A stretch of DNA of 64,000 nt from Halocaridina rubra (lineage: Eukaryota; Arthropoda; Malacostraca; Decapoda; Atyidae): contig JAXCGZ010016982.1 of NCBI GenBank assembly GCA_037179515.1, positions 466,485-530,484 of the forward strand, read 5' to 3'. The position numbers and the translations under genes are program-made. Below are positions 42,300-53,556 of the stretch, piece after piece. Numbering within the stretch: position 1 is the first letter of the stretch; every line of letters starts with the position of its first letter. A model generated the notes under the pieces. That model ran no database searches. It was not told where the DNA came from and worked only from the letters and a program-made list of their open reading frames with translations.

Positions 42300-43200
42300 A
42301 GTAATTAAACATAACAGTCATGTATACTTGTATGCTGATGACACAATGTTGTTCAGAAAAACTGGTAAGAGAGAAGACTGCAGTAGATTACTGGAAGACC
42401 TAGATGAAGTAAGAAGATGGTCAGAAAGATGGATGCTTGATTTACACCCAGATAAAAACAAGTTCATGAGGGTGGGGAGGGCTAATCTTGAGGATAATAT
42501 CTATGTTTTGTTTAATGCAATTACTAAGACAAGTGCAGAAAAGGATATAGGAATAATTGTGGATGACAAATTAACATTCTCAGACCACCTAGCAGAGAAT
42601 ATTAATAAAGCAAACCAGATTGTGGGTCTTATAAGGCAAACCTTTGTACATTTAGATCCAGAAATTTTCAAGGCACTATATACTATAGTAAGACCACATC
42701 TTGAATATGCTAACCAGGTATGATGCCTGTACTTATTAAAGGATGTAGAGGCTCTTGAAAATGTACAGCGTCGAGCTACAAAGCTGGAGCCTCAATTAAA
42801 AACCCTTCCCTAAGAAGAGTGATTGCAAAAGCTGAACCTGCCCACATTGGCCTACAGAAGATCTCGTGGTGATCAAATAGAAACATACAAGATTATCACC
42901 AACAAATATGATGATGAATGTACGTACGGACTCTTCCAAATGAGAGAGGATGACAACATGCATGGTAATACAAAGAAAATCTTTAAGAGAAGGTCAAAGG
43001 CTAAATCTGAGAAAGAACTTTTTCCAGCACTGAACAGTGAATAACTGGAATGCGTTACCATAGTGGGTAGTAAATGCAGAAACAGTAGAGAAATTTGAAT
43101 CTTGCTTGGATAAAGTGTGTAGGGGTCAAGAGCAGAATTTAAGTACAGGGCAAACATACCACCACATGCACTTGCCATCATAGTAGTAGCAAGGCTGTTG
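42300..43200 (+). mobile_element. L2/CR1-type LINE, second half of RT and C-terminus
   Basis: The frame opens with YLYADDTMLFRK (catalytic YADD). It continues LHPDKNKFMRVG, DIGIIVDDKLTFSDHLAENI and FKALYTIVRPHLEYANQV, stops, then resumes with ALENVQRRATKL, LNLPTLAYRRSRGDQIETYK and a broken WNxLP region. It lacks RT motifs A and B, so it is 5'-truncated at about 42300 within an (ATT)n run. Confidence 0.85.
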
Positions 43201-43239
43201 AATTGGAGTCACAGGCATAGGCATCTTCCAGAAGGACAT

Positions 43240-43378
43240 CTGTGAGTATTATTTTTATTGCTATTATTATTATTATTATTATTAATATTATTATTATTAT
43301 AACACGAATAGAAAACAAGCAGGTAATGACCAGCCAATGCATGTAAGATGTTGCCTGTGTTTTTTATATTTGTGTTAT

Positions 43379-43422
<44 letters not shown>

Positions 43423-43490
43423 AAGTAATAATAATCGTCGTCAGCTTTACTAGCCCATCTTTATATGTGGTTGCTGTCTATATTATAATT
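43240..43490. repeat. (ATT)n/(TAA)n runs and right copy of flanking repeat
   Basis: It contains ATT and TAA triplet runs (43255-43300 and 43377-43422) around the second copy of the ccaatgcatgtaagatgttg repeat. Confidence 0.85.
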
Positions 43491-43584
43491 AAAATAATAA
43501 TAAGTGAGGGAGCATTATCAATAAATAGATTGGCATATGGAGGATCAAGATTTCCGGACCTGCTTATTATCATGTTTTGTTTTA

Positions 43585-43870
43585 TTATCATTCTGCTTCA
43601 TGCTTCCCTCTCTTGCAGCAAACACTAGTTTTAGCAAGATTTATATTCAGAGACTCAGCAACAGCTAGTCTTAAGTTCAGAGACAGAAATACGGTAATTA
43701 AGATAGCATCATTAGCATAGGAAACTTCTTTGTTTCCCAAAGTTATCAGCATGCCATAAGAGCTGCCTGTGATAGGGACATTGACGACTCGATGTCCTTG
43801 ATTGAAAACACAAATATAATAACACTTTACAAGTAATGGCTGGTTGTGCTTGGCTGTGAGTGACGGAGGT
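43585..43870 (-). mobile_element. LINE RT fragment with YAND in place of YADD
   Basis: The minus strand reads VNVPITGSSYGMLITLGNKE, then VSYANDAILITVFLSLNL and SLNINLAKTSVCCK. It matches the RT motif C to D region of a further LINE family. The second catalytic aspartate position is Asn-Asp, so it is decayed. The start near 43870 runs into a TC-rich repeat. Confidence 0.5.
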
Positions 43871-43879
43871 AACCTATAT

Positions 43880-44964
43880 TTCTCTCTCTCTCTTTCACAC
43901 ACACATATCAATGACTCGATGTTCTTGCATTACAATACAAATATAAAAAATAAAAAACATCTTGCATGTATTGTAAGGTCATGCTTGGCTGAGTCATAGA
44001 GGTAACCTCTTCATTCCTAAATAAGGCTGGCTCACTTTCTCTTTCTCTATCTGTTCTTGCTTTACATACTACCTAAAGCCACAGTCTCTCTGCTGAAATA
44101 TATTCAATAACCTGAGATAAAAGTAAAAAACAATGATGATACTAATGAAGACTGTCTATGGTGCCAATGGCATGAAATGATGAGACGAGTGACACGTATT
44201 GTAGCAATAAGGCATCAGGATGACTTGAACCTTTGGACAAGATACTAGAAAATTATCTATGTTATCTTCCTCAGAAAAACGCTGACGTTTTGGATCTGTT
44301 CAAAATTTAACTGACGTATCCCTGTTTCTAATTTTCCTGCCACACCAAACTTATAGTATTTCCCAATATCTGTATCATTTATCTTTGCATTTAGATGTAC
44401 ATAAACTACATATATCCTTTCCTTTTTAAAGCAAGCTAGGCATTCACAAGTTCCATTTATATATGTCCCCTCCTTTCCATAATCTTTCTGCGACAGGAAG
44501 CTCAGTCAACTCTGACTACACATTCAAATTTGCTCTCTCTACCCATCACCCACATTAGTCTCACATATTCCTAATCAGTCACTCAAATCCTCATCACTTA
44601 AAGTAATCATGTACTTAGATACAAATATCTTACTCTACTTTACTCTTATAGCCATAAAATATAAGAACTGCCCACATACATTGCAAGTATCATAGGAGAT
44701 ACTTAAAAATACTATCTTTTTAATAAGATTTTTGCTATAACCAAATTCAAAAATGCTCCCTCAGGTTGTTAACACCTTGCTCTACTGTGGAAGTGACACA
44801 TTTGTATAAGAATTTAACATTTCTCTTCAAGATACTTCATGCTGAAACAGCAATAAATTAAGAAATAAATATGAAATATTACTACAAATGTAGAAAATCA
44901 CGCAAAATAGCACATGACAATGTTTTCAGAGTAAACACATTGTTTAATCTTTACCATTTGCAAT
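43880..44964. other. 3' flank of B9D1; nothing recognised
   Basis: AT-rich sequence downstream of the B9D1 stop codon, probably containing its 3' UTR at the right end. I did not find a convincing AATAAA on the minus strand. Confidence 0.45.
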
Positions 44965-45143
44965 TTATGGCTCACTCTGTCCTAATCCAGATCCAGAGGG
45001 TCCAAGGTTTTCTGACATTTGTGATGCAGGAACAATGAAAGAATTCTTACAAGTCATACCGCAATCATAACCCAACTTTGCAAAGTCCTTCATTATAACG
45101 TTAAAGGTTATAGCAATTTCACCCTGCGATCTCACACGAGTCA
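44965..45143 (-). CDS. B9D1: B9D1 terminal exon
   Basis: The exon has 179 bp: two bases complete V, then 58 codons and TAA at 44967-44965. The acceptor is tgattttcag. It encodes TRVRSQGEIAITFNVIMKDF, then AKLGYDCGM as in the family C-terminus, and a Ser/Gly-rich tail ending GSGLGQSEP. The C-terminal length is normal for the family. The region was not open to a start-codon-based search because it lacks a usable initial ATG. Confidence 0.95.
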
Positions 45144-45291
45144 CTGAAAATCAGAATTAGTTTAAATTAAAATGCTTCAATTCTCCATAAACATATAAAT
45201 AAAACTTATTTTGACGAGTACCAATTTAATTATTACATGCTCAACAAAATATAATGATAAAAAGATTTTCTATTAGAAAATTAAACTTATA

Positions 45292-45308
45292 CTATATATA
45301 TAATATAT

Positions 45309-45401
<93 letters not shown>
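45292..45401. repeat. (AT)n array
   Basis: About 110 bp of AT dinucleotides with AA/TT slips. Confidence 0.95.
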
Positions 45402-45714
45402 GTATATTAATCCCAAACTTATGAAAGAGATACGTTCCAGAAGTCTGTTCGAAAATAGGACTGTTCATAAATTGTGTCTCGGTATAAAAAAGTACAGTAC
45501 AATACATTAATTTGCGGTACTGTACAGTACTTGGGCTAAATTTACTTAACTACTACATAAAACATTAAGTATACAGTGTTAATGAATGTTAATACAGTAA
45601 TAATAATGCTATAGTACAATACAGTACAGTAATACATGGGTAGATAATGGGTAAGTTTTTGTTCGTGTCTGTGAATATTCATAACTCGCTCGTTTGTAAG
45701 TAGGGGAGCTTTTG
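45402..45714. mobile_element. CAGACACTCCCC-type MITE, copy 1
   Basis: It shares the layout of 52964-53286: tacgttccagaagtctgttcg near the left end, a gtactgtacagtactt(g/t)ggctaaa core, then gtgaata(t/g)tcataactcg and gtaagtaggggagctttt at the right. The left terminus is degraded and merges with an (AT)n array. Confidence 0.7.
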
Positions 45715-45726
45715 TGTGTGTGTGTG

Positions 45727-45795
45727 TAATTACCTCATTGTGCTTGCGGAAAAGAGCCTTAAGCTCGTAACTTCCCATCTCCTCTGTGTCTGTGT
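45727..45795 (-). mobile_element. CR1/L2-like LINE 3' tail
   Basis: gtaattacctcattgtgctt followed by gcggaaaagagcc and cttcccatctcctc is the reverse of the CR1 3' end seen at 5970, 22530 and 32066. Confidence 0.75.
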
Positions 45796-45802
45796 GTACA
45801 TA

Positions 45803-46144
45803 CAGGAGGTCCCCAGTTTACGTCAGTGTTCCCTTCCTGATGGCTGACTTACGTAAAAATTCGACTCCAGTCGCAACACACCTATAATTCAAATCTAGGT
45901 CCCCCAATGTTAAAAATAAACATTCTAAAACATAGAAAAATAATCAAAGTTCTTAATCTAATACTGTACATAAAAATACCGGGTAGTTAAAGTACACTAT
46001 ACAGTATTGCTTACCTTTACTACTGTGGCTGATTTGCATCTGGATGATTGGTATGTCTAAAAATTGATTTATTAATTATTTATTGGTCTCTGATGTAACC
46101 TTGAAATGACCTACCTCGGAATGACTTAAAATGTGGACCCCCTG
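45803..46144 (+). mobile_element. CAGGGGGTCC-type MITE, complete, 342 bp
   Basis: Left end CAGGAGGTCCCCAGTTTACG; right end, inverted, CAGGGGGTCCACATTTTAAG. TA precedes it and TGTATATATA follows. The inside shares gtaaagcttaccttta-like text (45990-46020) with 18170 and 55395. It is the best-delimited short member of this family in the window. Confidence 0.75.
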
Positions 46145-46900
46145 TGTATATATATGTGAAAAGCTTTTAATATTTGAATATTGATTCACTGGAGGAAAGA
46201 TATAGATCAATAACCAGTGCATCCAATAAATTTTGAATATGTCCATTACGGCTCTATTCGGGTCTGTAATTGGTGAAACATACTTATTCAGCTTCCTGTC
46301 CTACAATAAGGCTCGGAGCAAGTTTCCTGATCCTCTGGAACATATTGCTGAGTGACCATTCCACCTAGAGGCAGCGTTGACTAGATGGTTCATAAACAGT
46401 TACGCACTTTATGCCTTCACATGATATGCTAACTTCGTGAGCCTCTTTTTCCTGCACAGTAATTTCAATGCTAGTACTCTCAGGTTCAACACTTGCGATA
46501 TTGCTTAGCCTTTTCTTTTTATGCAGTGGACTACTGTCTGGTTTTTGCATTGGAATTGGATATATGATTTACTCTTCACATTACTTTTCACCACTGAAAA
46601 TTCCTTTAAGTTTATAAGGCAGTGGTCCAAAAGTAACAATCACATACCAGCTTCCTCTGGAACTACTAAAGTGTGAAATCCTTATATCAGGAAAGATGTC
46701 CCAAGAGAGCAGTAATATACAGATAGAATCTTTAGAAAATGTACGTGTAGCTACCTATTTTTCCAGGGAGCGGCTTAGATTTTTTGGCAAAGATTTTTAC
46801 TGTCCATTGATTTTCTGGAGATAATTCATTTCCTTTACATATGTCTTGTCACATTTAGTACATCACGTTGTATTGAATGTGGAATGATTAAGGCCTTTTT
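46145..46900. other. B9D1 intron; nothing recognised
   Basis: A small minus-strand frame at 46550-46365 is not recognisable. Confidence 0.45.
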
Positions 46901-46904
46901 GGAG

Positions 46905-48080
46905 ATCCACATCACATTCCTAGGCACGCAAAGTCCTTGGCAGAAAGCTGGGCCTTCCCTCAGGATGACATTTTTCTATTGTCTCCAGAACTTGCCACAA
47001 CCCCCCATGAATCTTCTGACGTGCCCATCACCAGCCAATCATTCAAGTAAATGGTGTTCATGTAGTAGGTTAGCCAATGGCACCAACCGCCCGTTGCGAT
47101 ACTACAGCTGAAGGGTCTTGTAGACTTAAATAAGACTGTCCGGGACAGCTCGATGTTAAGTCTTCCTTTAGTTACGGTTCTCTTTCTATGCCTACATCAA
47201 CACCGAATATTCTTGGATATTCGTTACACATATCTTATTATCCCTTCACATCTGACAAGTCACAATACTCCCCATCTCCGTTTCTCTTTATATTTTCTTC
47301 GTGCCCAGGCTTGATGAGGGTAAATTTATTTTCATTTTATTCTTGGTCTGTCCTGGTGTCACAATAATAATAAAAAAAAAAATTCCAGGCACGCAAAGTC
47401 CTTGCTTGGAAGAAAGCTAGGACTTCCGTCAGGATGACATTTTTCTATTGTCTCCAGAACTTGTCACAACCCCCCATGAATCTTCTGACGTGCCCATCAC
47501 CAGCCAATCATTCAAGTAAATGGTTTTCTGAACATCCATTTCTCAAGGTTCCAATTGTATAACTTTGAGATATCTTTGGGGCACTATTTAGACCGTGAGG
47601 TGAGACGTAAAGCACACATCTGTTTTTCAGTATCAGAAGGTCATATACAGTATACAGTATTTTCCATTTGGATGCCAGACAATGCATCAAGATGATCGAT
47701 GCTGTGGTCTAGCTGTTTTCCAAGAGCATAAACCTTTCGGTTTTTTCCATATAATTCTGAACCTCCGGGAGGGAATGTCCCTGATGACAGTTGAGAAGTC
47801 AAGGATTATTCTGAATTTGTATGAGCTCCTTTTTGGAATGCTGACTAAGCAGTTAAGACATCTGAGGGATGTAACCTTTTGTACTGTTTCTGCCCTCAAT
47901 TAAAAGACACGTTTTCTTACCTTCCACAATAAAGTTTTCTCCCATTTCTATTTACAATTTTGTTGATAAGACTGTAAGCCAAAGGGCACACTCTCAAGTC
48001 CCTGAATACCCTTAGATAACCCTCCTCCCACTCTGGATATTCAATTCCTTCTCAAAGAGCAGTTGTGGTTTCAGTCCTTA
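46905..48080 (-). mobile_element. DIRS-like retroelement fragments with an internal 140-bp repeat
   Basis: The minus strand reads FRIILDFSTVIRDIPSRRFR (47840-47780), HGLNSAPKI near 47590, and IYLNDWLVMGTSEDSW near 47520, equivalent to PFGLNxAPRxF and YLDDWL of DIRS-type RTs. The segment 47387-47530 (gcacgcaaagtccttg to ttcaagtaaatggt) is repeated at 46919-47060. A LINE 5' UTR piece lies between the copies. Confidence 0.65.
47130..47310 (+). mobile_element. 5' UTR fragment of the Jockey-superfamily LINE
   Basis: gactgtccgggacag, then gttaagtcttcctttagt, tatgcctacatcaacac and catctgacaagtcacaat match the reverse complement of 58890-59030, directly upstream of the LINE coding region there. No coding part follows. 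Confidence 0.65.
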
Positions 48081-49280
48081 AATCCTCTCCTAATGTAGAG
48101 TTGACCATATTCTCTAGTGAGACTTCTGGTATGTAATAGAACATTGGCATAGACCTATAACCCAAGAGGGATGCGAATGACTTTCCCATTTGCAGGCAGT
48201 TTTCTCCCTATCTGTATACATTCTCCTCTGGAATTATAGCATACCTCATAGAGTTTGACTTTACGAGGATTCTACAATAGATACACAAGATAAAATATGC
48301 TCCCAGTGATTCTACTCCTCTCAGAGGACTTCCTCCCTCATATATAGGACCTTGGGTTTACAAGATTTTATCTGAAGTTGTCAGTGAAGAACCTACTCCT
48401 TTTTAGGATATCTAGGCAGTCCCATTCCCCTCCAAGGATGTTTGGACCATACAAAGTTGAGGAGGTATCCTATACAGTACTTTTAAATATTTCTTATCCA
48501 TGACGAAAATACAGTAATGATAATTCCATATTAAAAGAAACACTCTAAAATTACCATCATAAGGACATCTTACATTAGAGGCATGCATCCAAAATAATAA
48601 AATGCACACTGACACATTCACTTGATTTTAGAAAAGAAAACCTACCGTAACTTTAAATTTCTAACATTCTGCAAAGCATATCCATAGTGTCATTATCATG
48701 GCTATCCCCCAAGGTCGAGCATGATGATCTTAACTTGGTTATCTATGGACTTTTGCTGATTCACAGTGTAAAGACAGTGCAGGTGTTTGTTTTATGCGCA
48801 TTTGCTGTTGCACTCCAATAAATGCAAACTTAACTTCACAAATCAATCAGTATGTCCATTGGCATAGAAATAAAGACAACTGGAGCCGAGGGCAGAGTTG
48901 CAAGGGTGTGCCATAAATGGCTTTTTTTGCCAAAAATCTAGTGTTTCCTGAAAAACTGCCATTTTTTATGGCACGAAATAACTGATGCTATAAAAATACC
49001 ATAATGTATAGCCAGTCTGTCATTTTTTGACAGGAATTGCTCGTATGTGTGTGTGTGCTATATTTCAAAAATGAGATTCCATCAATCGTAACAAACTTCT
49101 TGAAACTACTGCAAATTATTTCACGTAAAATATCATCACTCTTCTCAGAAATCAAATCTTATCTTGATGAACACCACCCACTTAGCAATATTATAGGTGA
49201 ATACTGATGGTGAATATAATTCATGCGGAATTCATAATTACGTGTACACTTACATAGGAGAATATTGCAAAGTGATTTAA
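48081..49280. other. B9D1 intron; nothing recognised
   Basis: No supported feature. Confidence 0.45.
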
Positions 49281-49990
49281 TACAGTACAGAGGGAAGGAG
49301 TGACTATGATAAAGTGCTTCATGTAATGAATGCCAATATTCCAGAGCTTAATCCCTCTAAATTTCTCAGTCCATCTGAGACTAGGTAGTTAATGACCGGG
49401 AGAGTAATTTACTCTGTCATCACTCAATGAGATGAGCTCACAGTATATTTCAGGTCTATTGGGTATACCAAAACTTACAGCTACAAAATACTGCTTGAAA
49501 TGCTAAATGACAGGTCAAATTATCTGTGCTTGGTATTTTCCTCCCAACAAATGAATCTGAGCAAATAAATGCTTCCTTTCAGCTTACATATGCTGAACAG
49601 TGTCATTTGTTGATGGACTTGAATGAATTTAACATTTCATTAAGGAAAAAATCTGTAATGATGAATTCATAAGAATGTATGAACAGGTTGGACATACATT
49701 TAAGATCTACAACAGATATCCATTTTGGAGCTAAATATTACAGAGAACGTTCGGAAGCAAAATTTTCAAGTGAACAGGTCCTTAACATAAACTATAGATG
49801 CCTGAATGTTTCGCAGACAGAAGAAAATGAAGTGAGTAAGATGCTGCTAGAGAAATTAAAGTTTCTTGATACATTGCAAGCATTTCATCCATACGTCCTT
49901 CTCTCCCAGAGTACAAGTGTTAAGTTGCATGGACTGAACACTAAAGACTTTATCATTACAGACACAGATGTCAATATTATTAGCTTCTGA
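49281..49990 (+). other. Unrecognised protein-like frames left of the palindrome
   Basis: A frame at 49285-49386 (SDYDKVLHVMNANIPELNPS) and a 103-codon ATG frame at 49679-49990 (RLDIHLRSTTDIHFGAKYYR) have protein-like composition but match no family I know. The second runs into the left arm of the 339 bp palindrome and ends at a TGA inside it. They may be debris of a mobile element that includes the palindrome. Confidence 0.25.
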
Positions 49991-50308
49991 CAGTGTCACC
50001 CATGGCAGTAAGGTCAAGGATGAGAGTACAGACTAAGAATGATCCAAACCTTGAAACGTCAGCAGTGGACCAGGTGGATGATAGAACTCCTAACTCGAAA
50101 GCTGTGAAGGTGGATGAAGGCTGCAACAGATCCCTCGGCCCGAGGGATCTGTTGCAGCCTTCATTCACCTTCACAGCTTTCGAGTTAGGAGTTCTATCAT
50201 CCACCTGGTCCACTGTTAACATTTCAAGGTTTGGATCATTCTTAGTCTGTACTCTCATCCTTGACCTTACTGCCATGGGTGACACTGTCAGAAGCTAATA
50301 ATATTGAC
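49970..50308. repeat. 339-bp near-perfect palindrome (169-bp arms, 1-bp centre)
   Basis: The left arm starts GTCAATATTATTAGCTTCTG and the right arm ends in its exact complement. The centre is CCTCGG-C-CCGAGG at 50133-50145. Aligning the arms base by base gives four differences and no gaps (50057/50221, 50060/50218, 50062/50216, 50113/50165); all four are transitions. No target duplication is apparent. It lies in a B9D1 intron, so the primary transcript would carry a hairpin of about 169 bp. Mirror-image open frames on both strands are a consequence of the symmetry. Confidence 0.97.
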
Positions 50309-50735
50309 GGATTATCTCAAAAATTCACAAGGTAGCACAAGCCACTGCATCATATCAAGGTGATTGTTCATAGGGAAGGGAATATTCTGATGTGCAGCAA
50401 GGTGACCTTAAATTGTAGCTAAAAACACAAGATCGATAAAAAATCCCACTGTATGAAGTCTGAGTTACTACCAAACACAAAGCAAAGACAAACAGAAAGG
50501 GTTTCACATTAAATAAGTTACACTTGCATACAATACACTGTGTTTTTTATCCACTGGTTATTATGCTATGACACCACGACAAAAGTTATTAGACTAATCA
50601 GATTTATGATATCCCATGACATAGAAGGTATACTATGACAAGCTCCTGAAACATTAGTTAGTAGCAAACAATTGCAAAATAAGTACAGGGAAGCTTTGGC
50701 CTCAATAATATCAAAATAATTGGATTTCAAGATAC
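50309..50735. other. B9D1 intron; nothing recognised
   Basis: AT-rich sequence between the palindrome and the exon. Confidence 0.5.
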
Positions 50736-50854
50736 CTTCTCTTCCTTTCCCATGAGCAATAAGCTTTGGATCCACAAATTCGGGTCTTCTACCAGTGAGC
50801 CATGCCATGAGCTTTTGCACGGTTGATGCTGATTCTGGGACAAAGGTGGATAAT
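50736..50854 (-). CDS. B9D1: B9D1 exon (B9 domain, MGRRPE-type region)
   Basis: The exon has 119 bp with acceptor catttcag and donor gtatct. It encodes [20 protein letters not shown] followed by [19 protein letters not shown] and one base of the next V codon. FVPES, LTGRRPE, DPK and GxGRE are family landmarks. A 339 bp palindrome sits in the following intron, about 430 nt downstream in transcript sense. Confidence 0.95.
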
Positions 50855-52963
50855 CTGAAATGAAAAATCTTACAAAAACAAGAAAAATACATAAGAAAAA
50901 AAAATATTATGGTAAAATAGTGCATAATAAGAAGACAAAGAGCAGCCTACTTAGCAAATAACTCAAGAAAGGTACAGGTACAAAAAATAAGGTTATATAT
51001 TTAAAGAAAGTGCGAGAGAGAGAGATCAGCTTGTTAAGGAAAGTAAAATATCAAGTAGCATTGACTTCTTAAACATTTTATAATCAAATATGATAGACAC
51101 TATGTTAGCAATACAATTCTGTTCCTTGCATTGAAAAAAAAATTAAAATTAATTGCTCGGTGCTGTTTATATATGAAGACAAATTAACCCAAATTCCGAC
51201 ATGTATCAATACATGAAAAGAGTTGTAAATATATAATCACATAGCAACTACGTCCCCAATTATCAGCTGTCTCCCTGCTAGATGAAAAAGAAATGCAATC
51301 ATTTCTTTACAGTTAAAGTGGGAGAGAGAGAAATCAAGTGACAAGTGTTAACACTTAATCATTGCCAAATCAGCAAGTTTCATCAAATAATTGTAATATG
51401 CTCATGAAAAATCATAACTGCAGTTCTACTAGAACTATGAACACAAAAATTTGATAAACGGTTATAGTACACAGAATTTAAAAAAAGTTGTGTAGGAAAT
51501 CACACTATGAACTGTACTGTGATGAACTTCCATAGACATTCAAGACCTGAAACTGCAACCACTTTCCCAAACCCAGCACACACTTCTTTCATTATTCATA
51601 TTGAATTTCCTCAATGGAAGCTTATTTCCACATCTTTTATGTATGCCCTGGATTGTATTCCTCTCCAGATCTTTCATGTCTTCACTTATCAAACCGTTCT
51701 ACCAATGATAGTGCATTGAAAATTTCTCTCCATTCTGTGTTATACTTTACTGTATCTAAGCATAAATATAGTACAGTACAAGACCCAAGGATAGAACTAA
51801 AAGGCTTTTTATTTTTAAGAAAAATTTCATTTTTCGTCAAGGCAAAATGCTGAAATCAGCTCAGACCCTCTGGTTGAGCATCTCAGTCAATAGCAAAGTG
51901 ACTCCCTTTGCCTCCTCTATGCAGTACTCCTTCCACAAAATAAGAGATGTCACCTTATTAATATTAATATCCATTTCTACTAAATATGTCTATGCAATAC
52001 TTAACCACTGGTTGCTCTCCTCAGTATACTGTAATTAATTATCTGTACTAATTTCCAGCTGAATATATTTAATCTAGTACTCCACAATCGCTTGAAATTT
52101 GTTCCATCACTATCCTGTCTTCACAGATTAATTTGTACTTGTTACCACTTACAATAGTCTATACCTCCACAAAAATAATTCTGTAATATCCTGCAATAGG
52201 AGTTTCTCTTCTCATTCACAACACAGTACATCTTATTTGGCAACCAGCACCTCTCGTATTATTATTAATTACTAAATTCTGACTTACTTCATGATCCCAT
52301 TCTGAAGTACTTCATATATATCTGGCCTTCATCTCCCAGCTTTAATATGTACGTATCTATTTCCATTCGAATGGAGTCTAATTGTGACACATAAAACGGT
52401 GCTACTTCATATACATCTACTAAGCATCACCATACTATTACGTTATACTTCCCTAATTTTTTAGTCATATTACTCACTGATTATTACATAGGTATTATGC
52501 TATAACAGGACTGCTCACATGATAAGCAATATTTTTAGCTCTCAATCATTTTCTGAAGTTAAACACTGCTAGCATATACACTCTCAAAAGAATATTTCAA
52601 TTACTCATAACATGTAACTATTCCTCTTTTCTCCTCCTCTTCTACTTCCTCCTAGGCCATATCTCACTCTTGTGCATTTTCTTTGGTAATTCACCAGTTT
52701 TTATTACCTCTCTACAAAATATCTCCCTTACTGCTGGAAGCCTACCTAATTTTAGCTTTGCTGCCACCAAGATATGTCAGCTACACCATGCCCATAATGT
52801 GCATCCAGCAGCCAATCTACGATATCTTGTATTCACCATCACATGATCCAAGAAAGGTTTGCATCCATCTATCCACTTGTCCAAGAGTATCTATAAATTC
52901 ATCTCTTAAGAAGGATACAGCCTATCACAAAGTTTCCCACAACAATAGGCTTAATAACAAATA
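50855..52963. other. B9D1 intron; nothing recognised
   Basis: Short chance frames only. Confidence 0.5.
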
Positions 52964-53286
52964 CAGACACTCCCCAACTTACAAACGAGATAGGTTCCAG
53001 AAGTTCGTTCGTAAGTAGAATTGATCCTATGTCGTGCTTAGGTAAAACAAAGTACTGTACAGTATATACCAATGCAGTACTGTACAGTTCTTAGGCTAAA
53101 GACACTTAACTGCTCCATAAAGCATATAGTATACAGTAGTAATGAGTTCAATGCACTGATAATAATGCAATAATACAATTCATTACAGCAATACATACAT
53201 TAATACATAGACAGATAATAGCTAGGTTTTTGTTCTTATCTGTGAATGTTTGTAACTTGGGTGTTTGTAAGTAGGGGGAGCTTCTG
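52964..53286. mobile_element. CAGACACTCCCC-type MITE, copy 2, 323 bp
   Basis: Left end CAGACACTCCCCAACTTACA; right end, inverted, CAGAAGCTCCCCCTACTTAC. TA precedes the left end. The subterminal gttccagaagttcgttcgta and the core gtactgtacagttctta are shared with copies 1 and 3. Style and TA flank suggest a pogo/Tigger-type MITE; it has no coding capacity. Confidence 0.75.
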
Positions 53287-53556
53287 CACCTGATTCCATC
53301 TTTCCATGCATCATATATATCTCAAGTTGTGCCTCCATTCTTCATATCACCTATCCTTGTATTTAAATATAAACACATAAGTATCTTTTCATTTCCTTTA
53401 TATCTAAGTTATGCATTCTTTAACTTTCATAAAAAAATATAACCCCTGGCCTAACAACTCTTCTTGCTACTAAGACCATACACGCAAATAACTACTAAGT
53501 CTACTTTGCTTACTTATACATTCGTCGACATTAGTCGTGAGTATTTGAATTTATTT

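Noticed and set aside
49980..50298. Two mirror-image 101-codon frames, one on each strand
   Set aside because: They follow from the palindrome's symmetry and overlap perfectly. Neither resembles a known protein.
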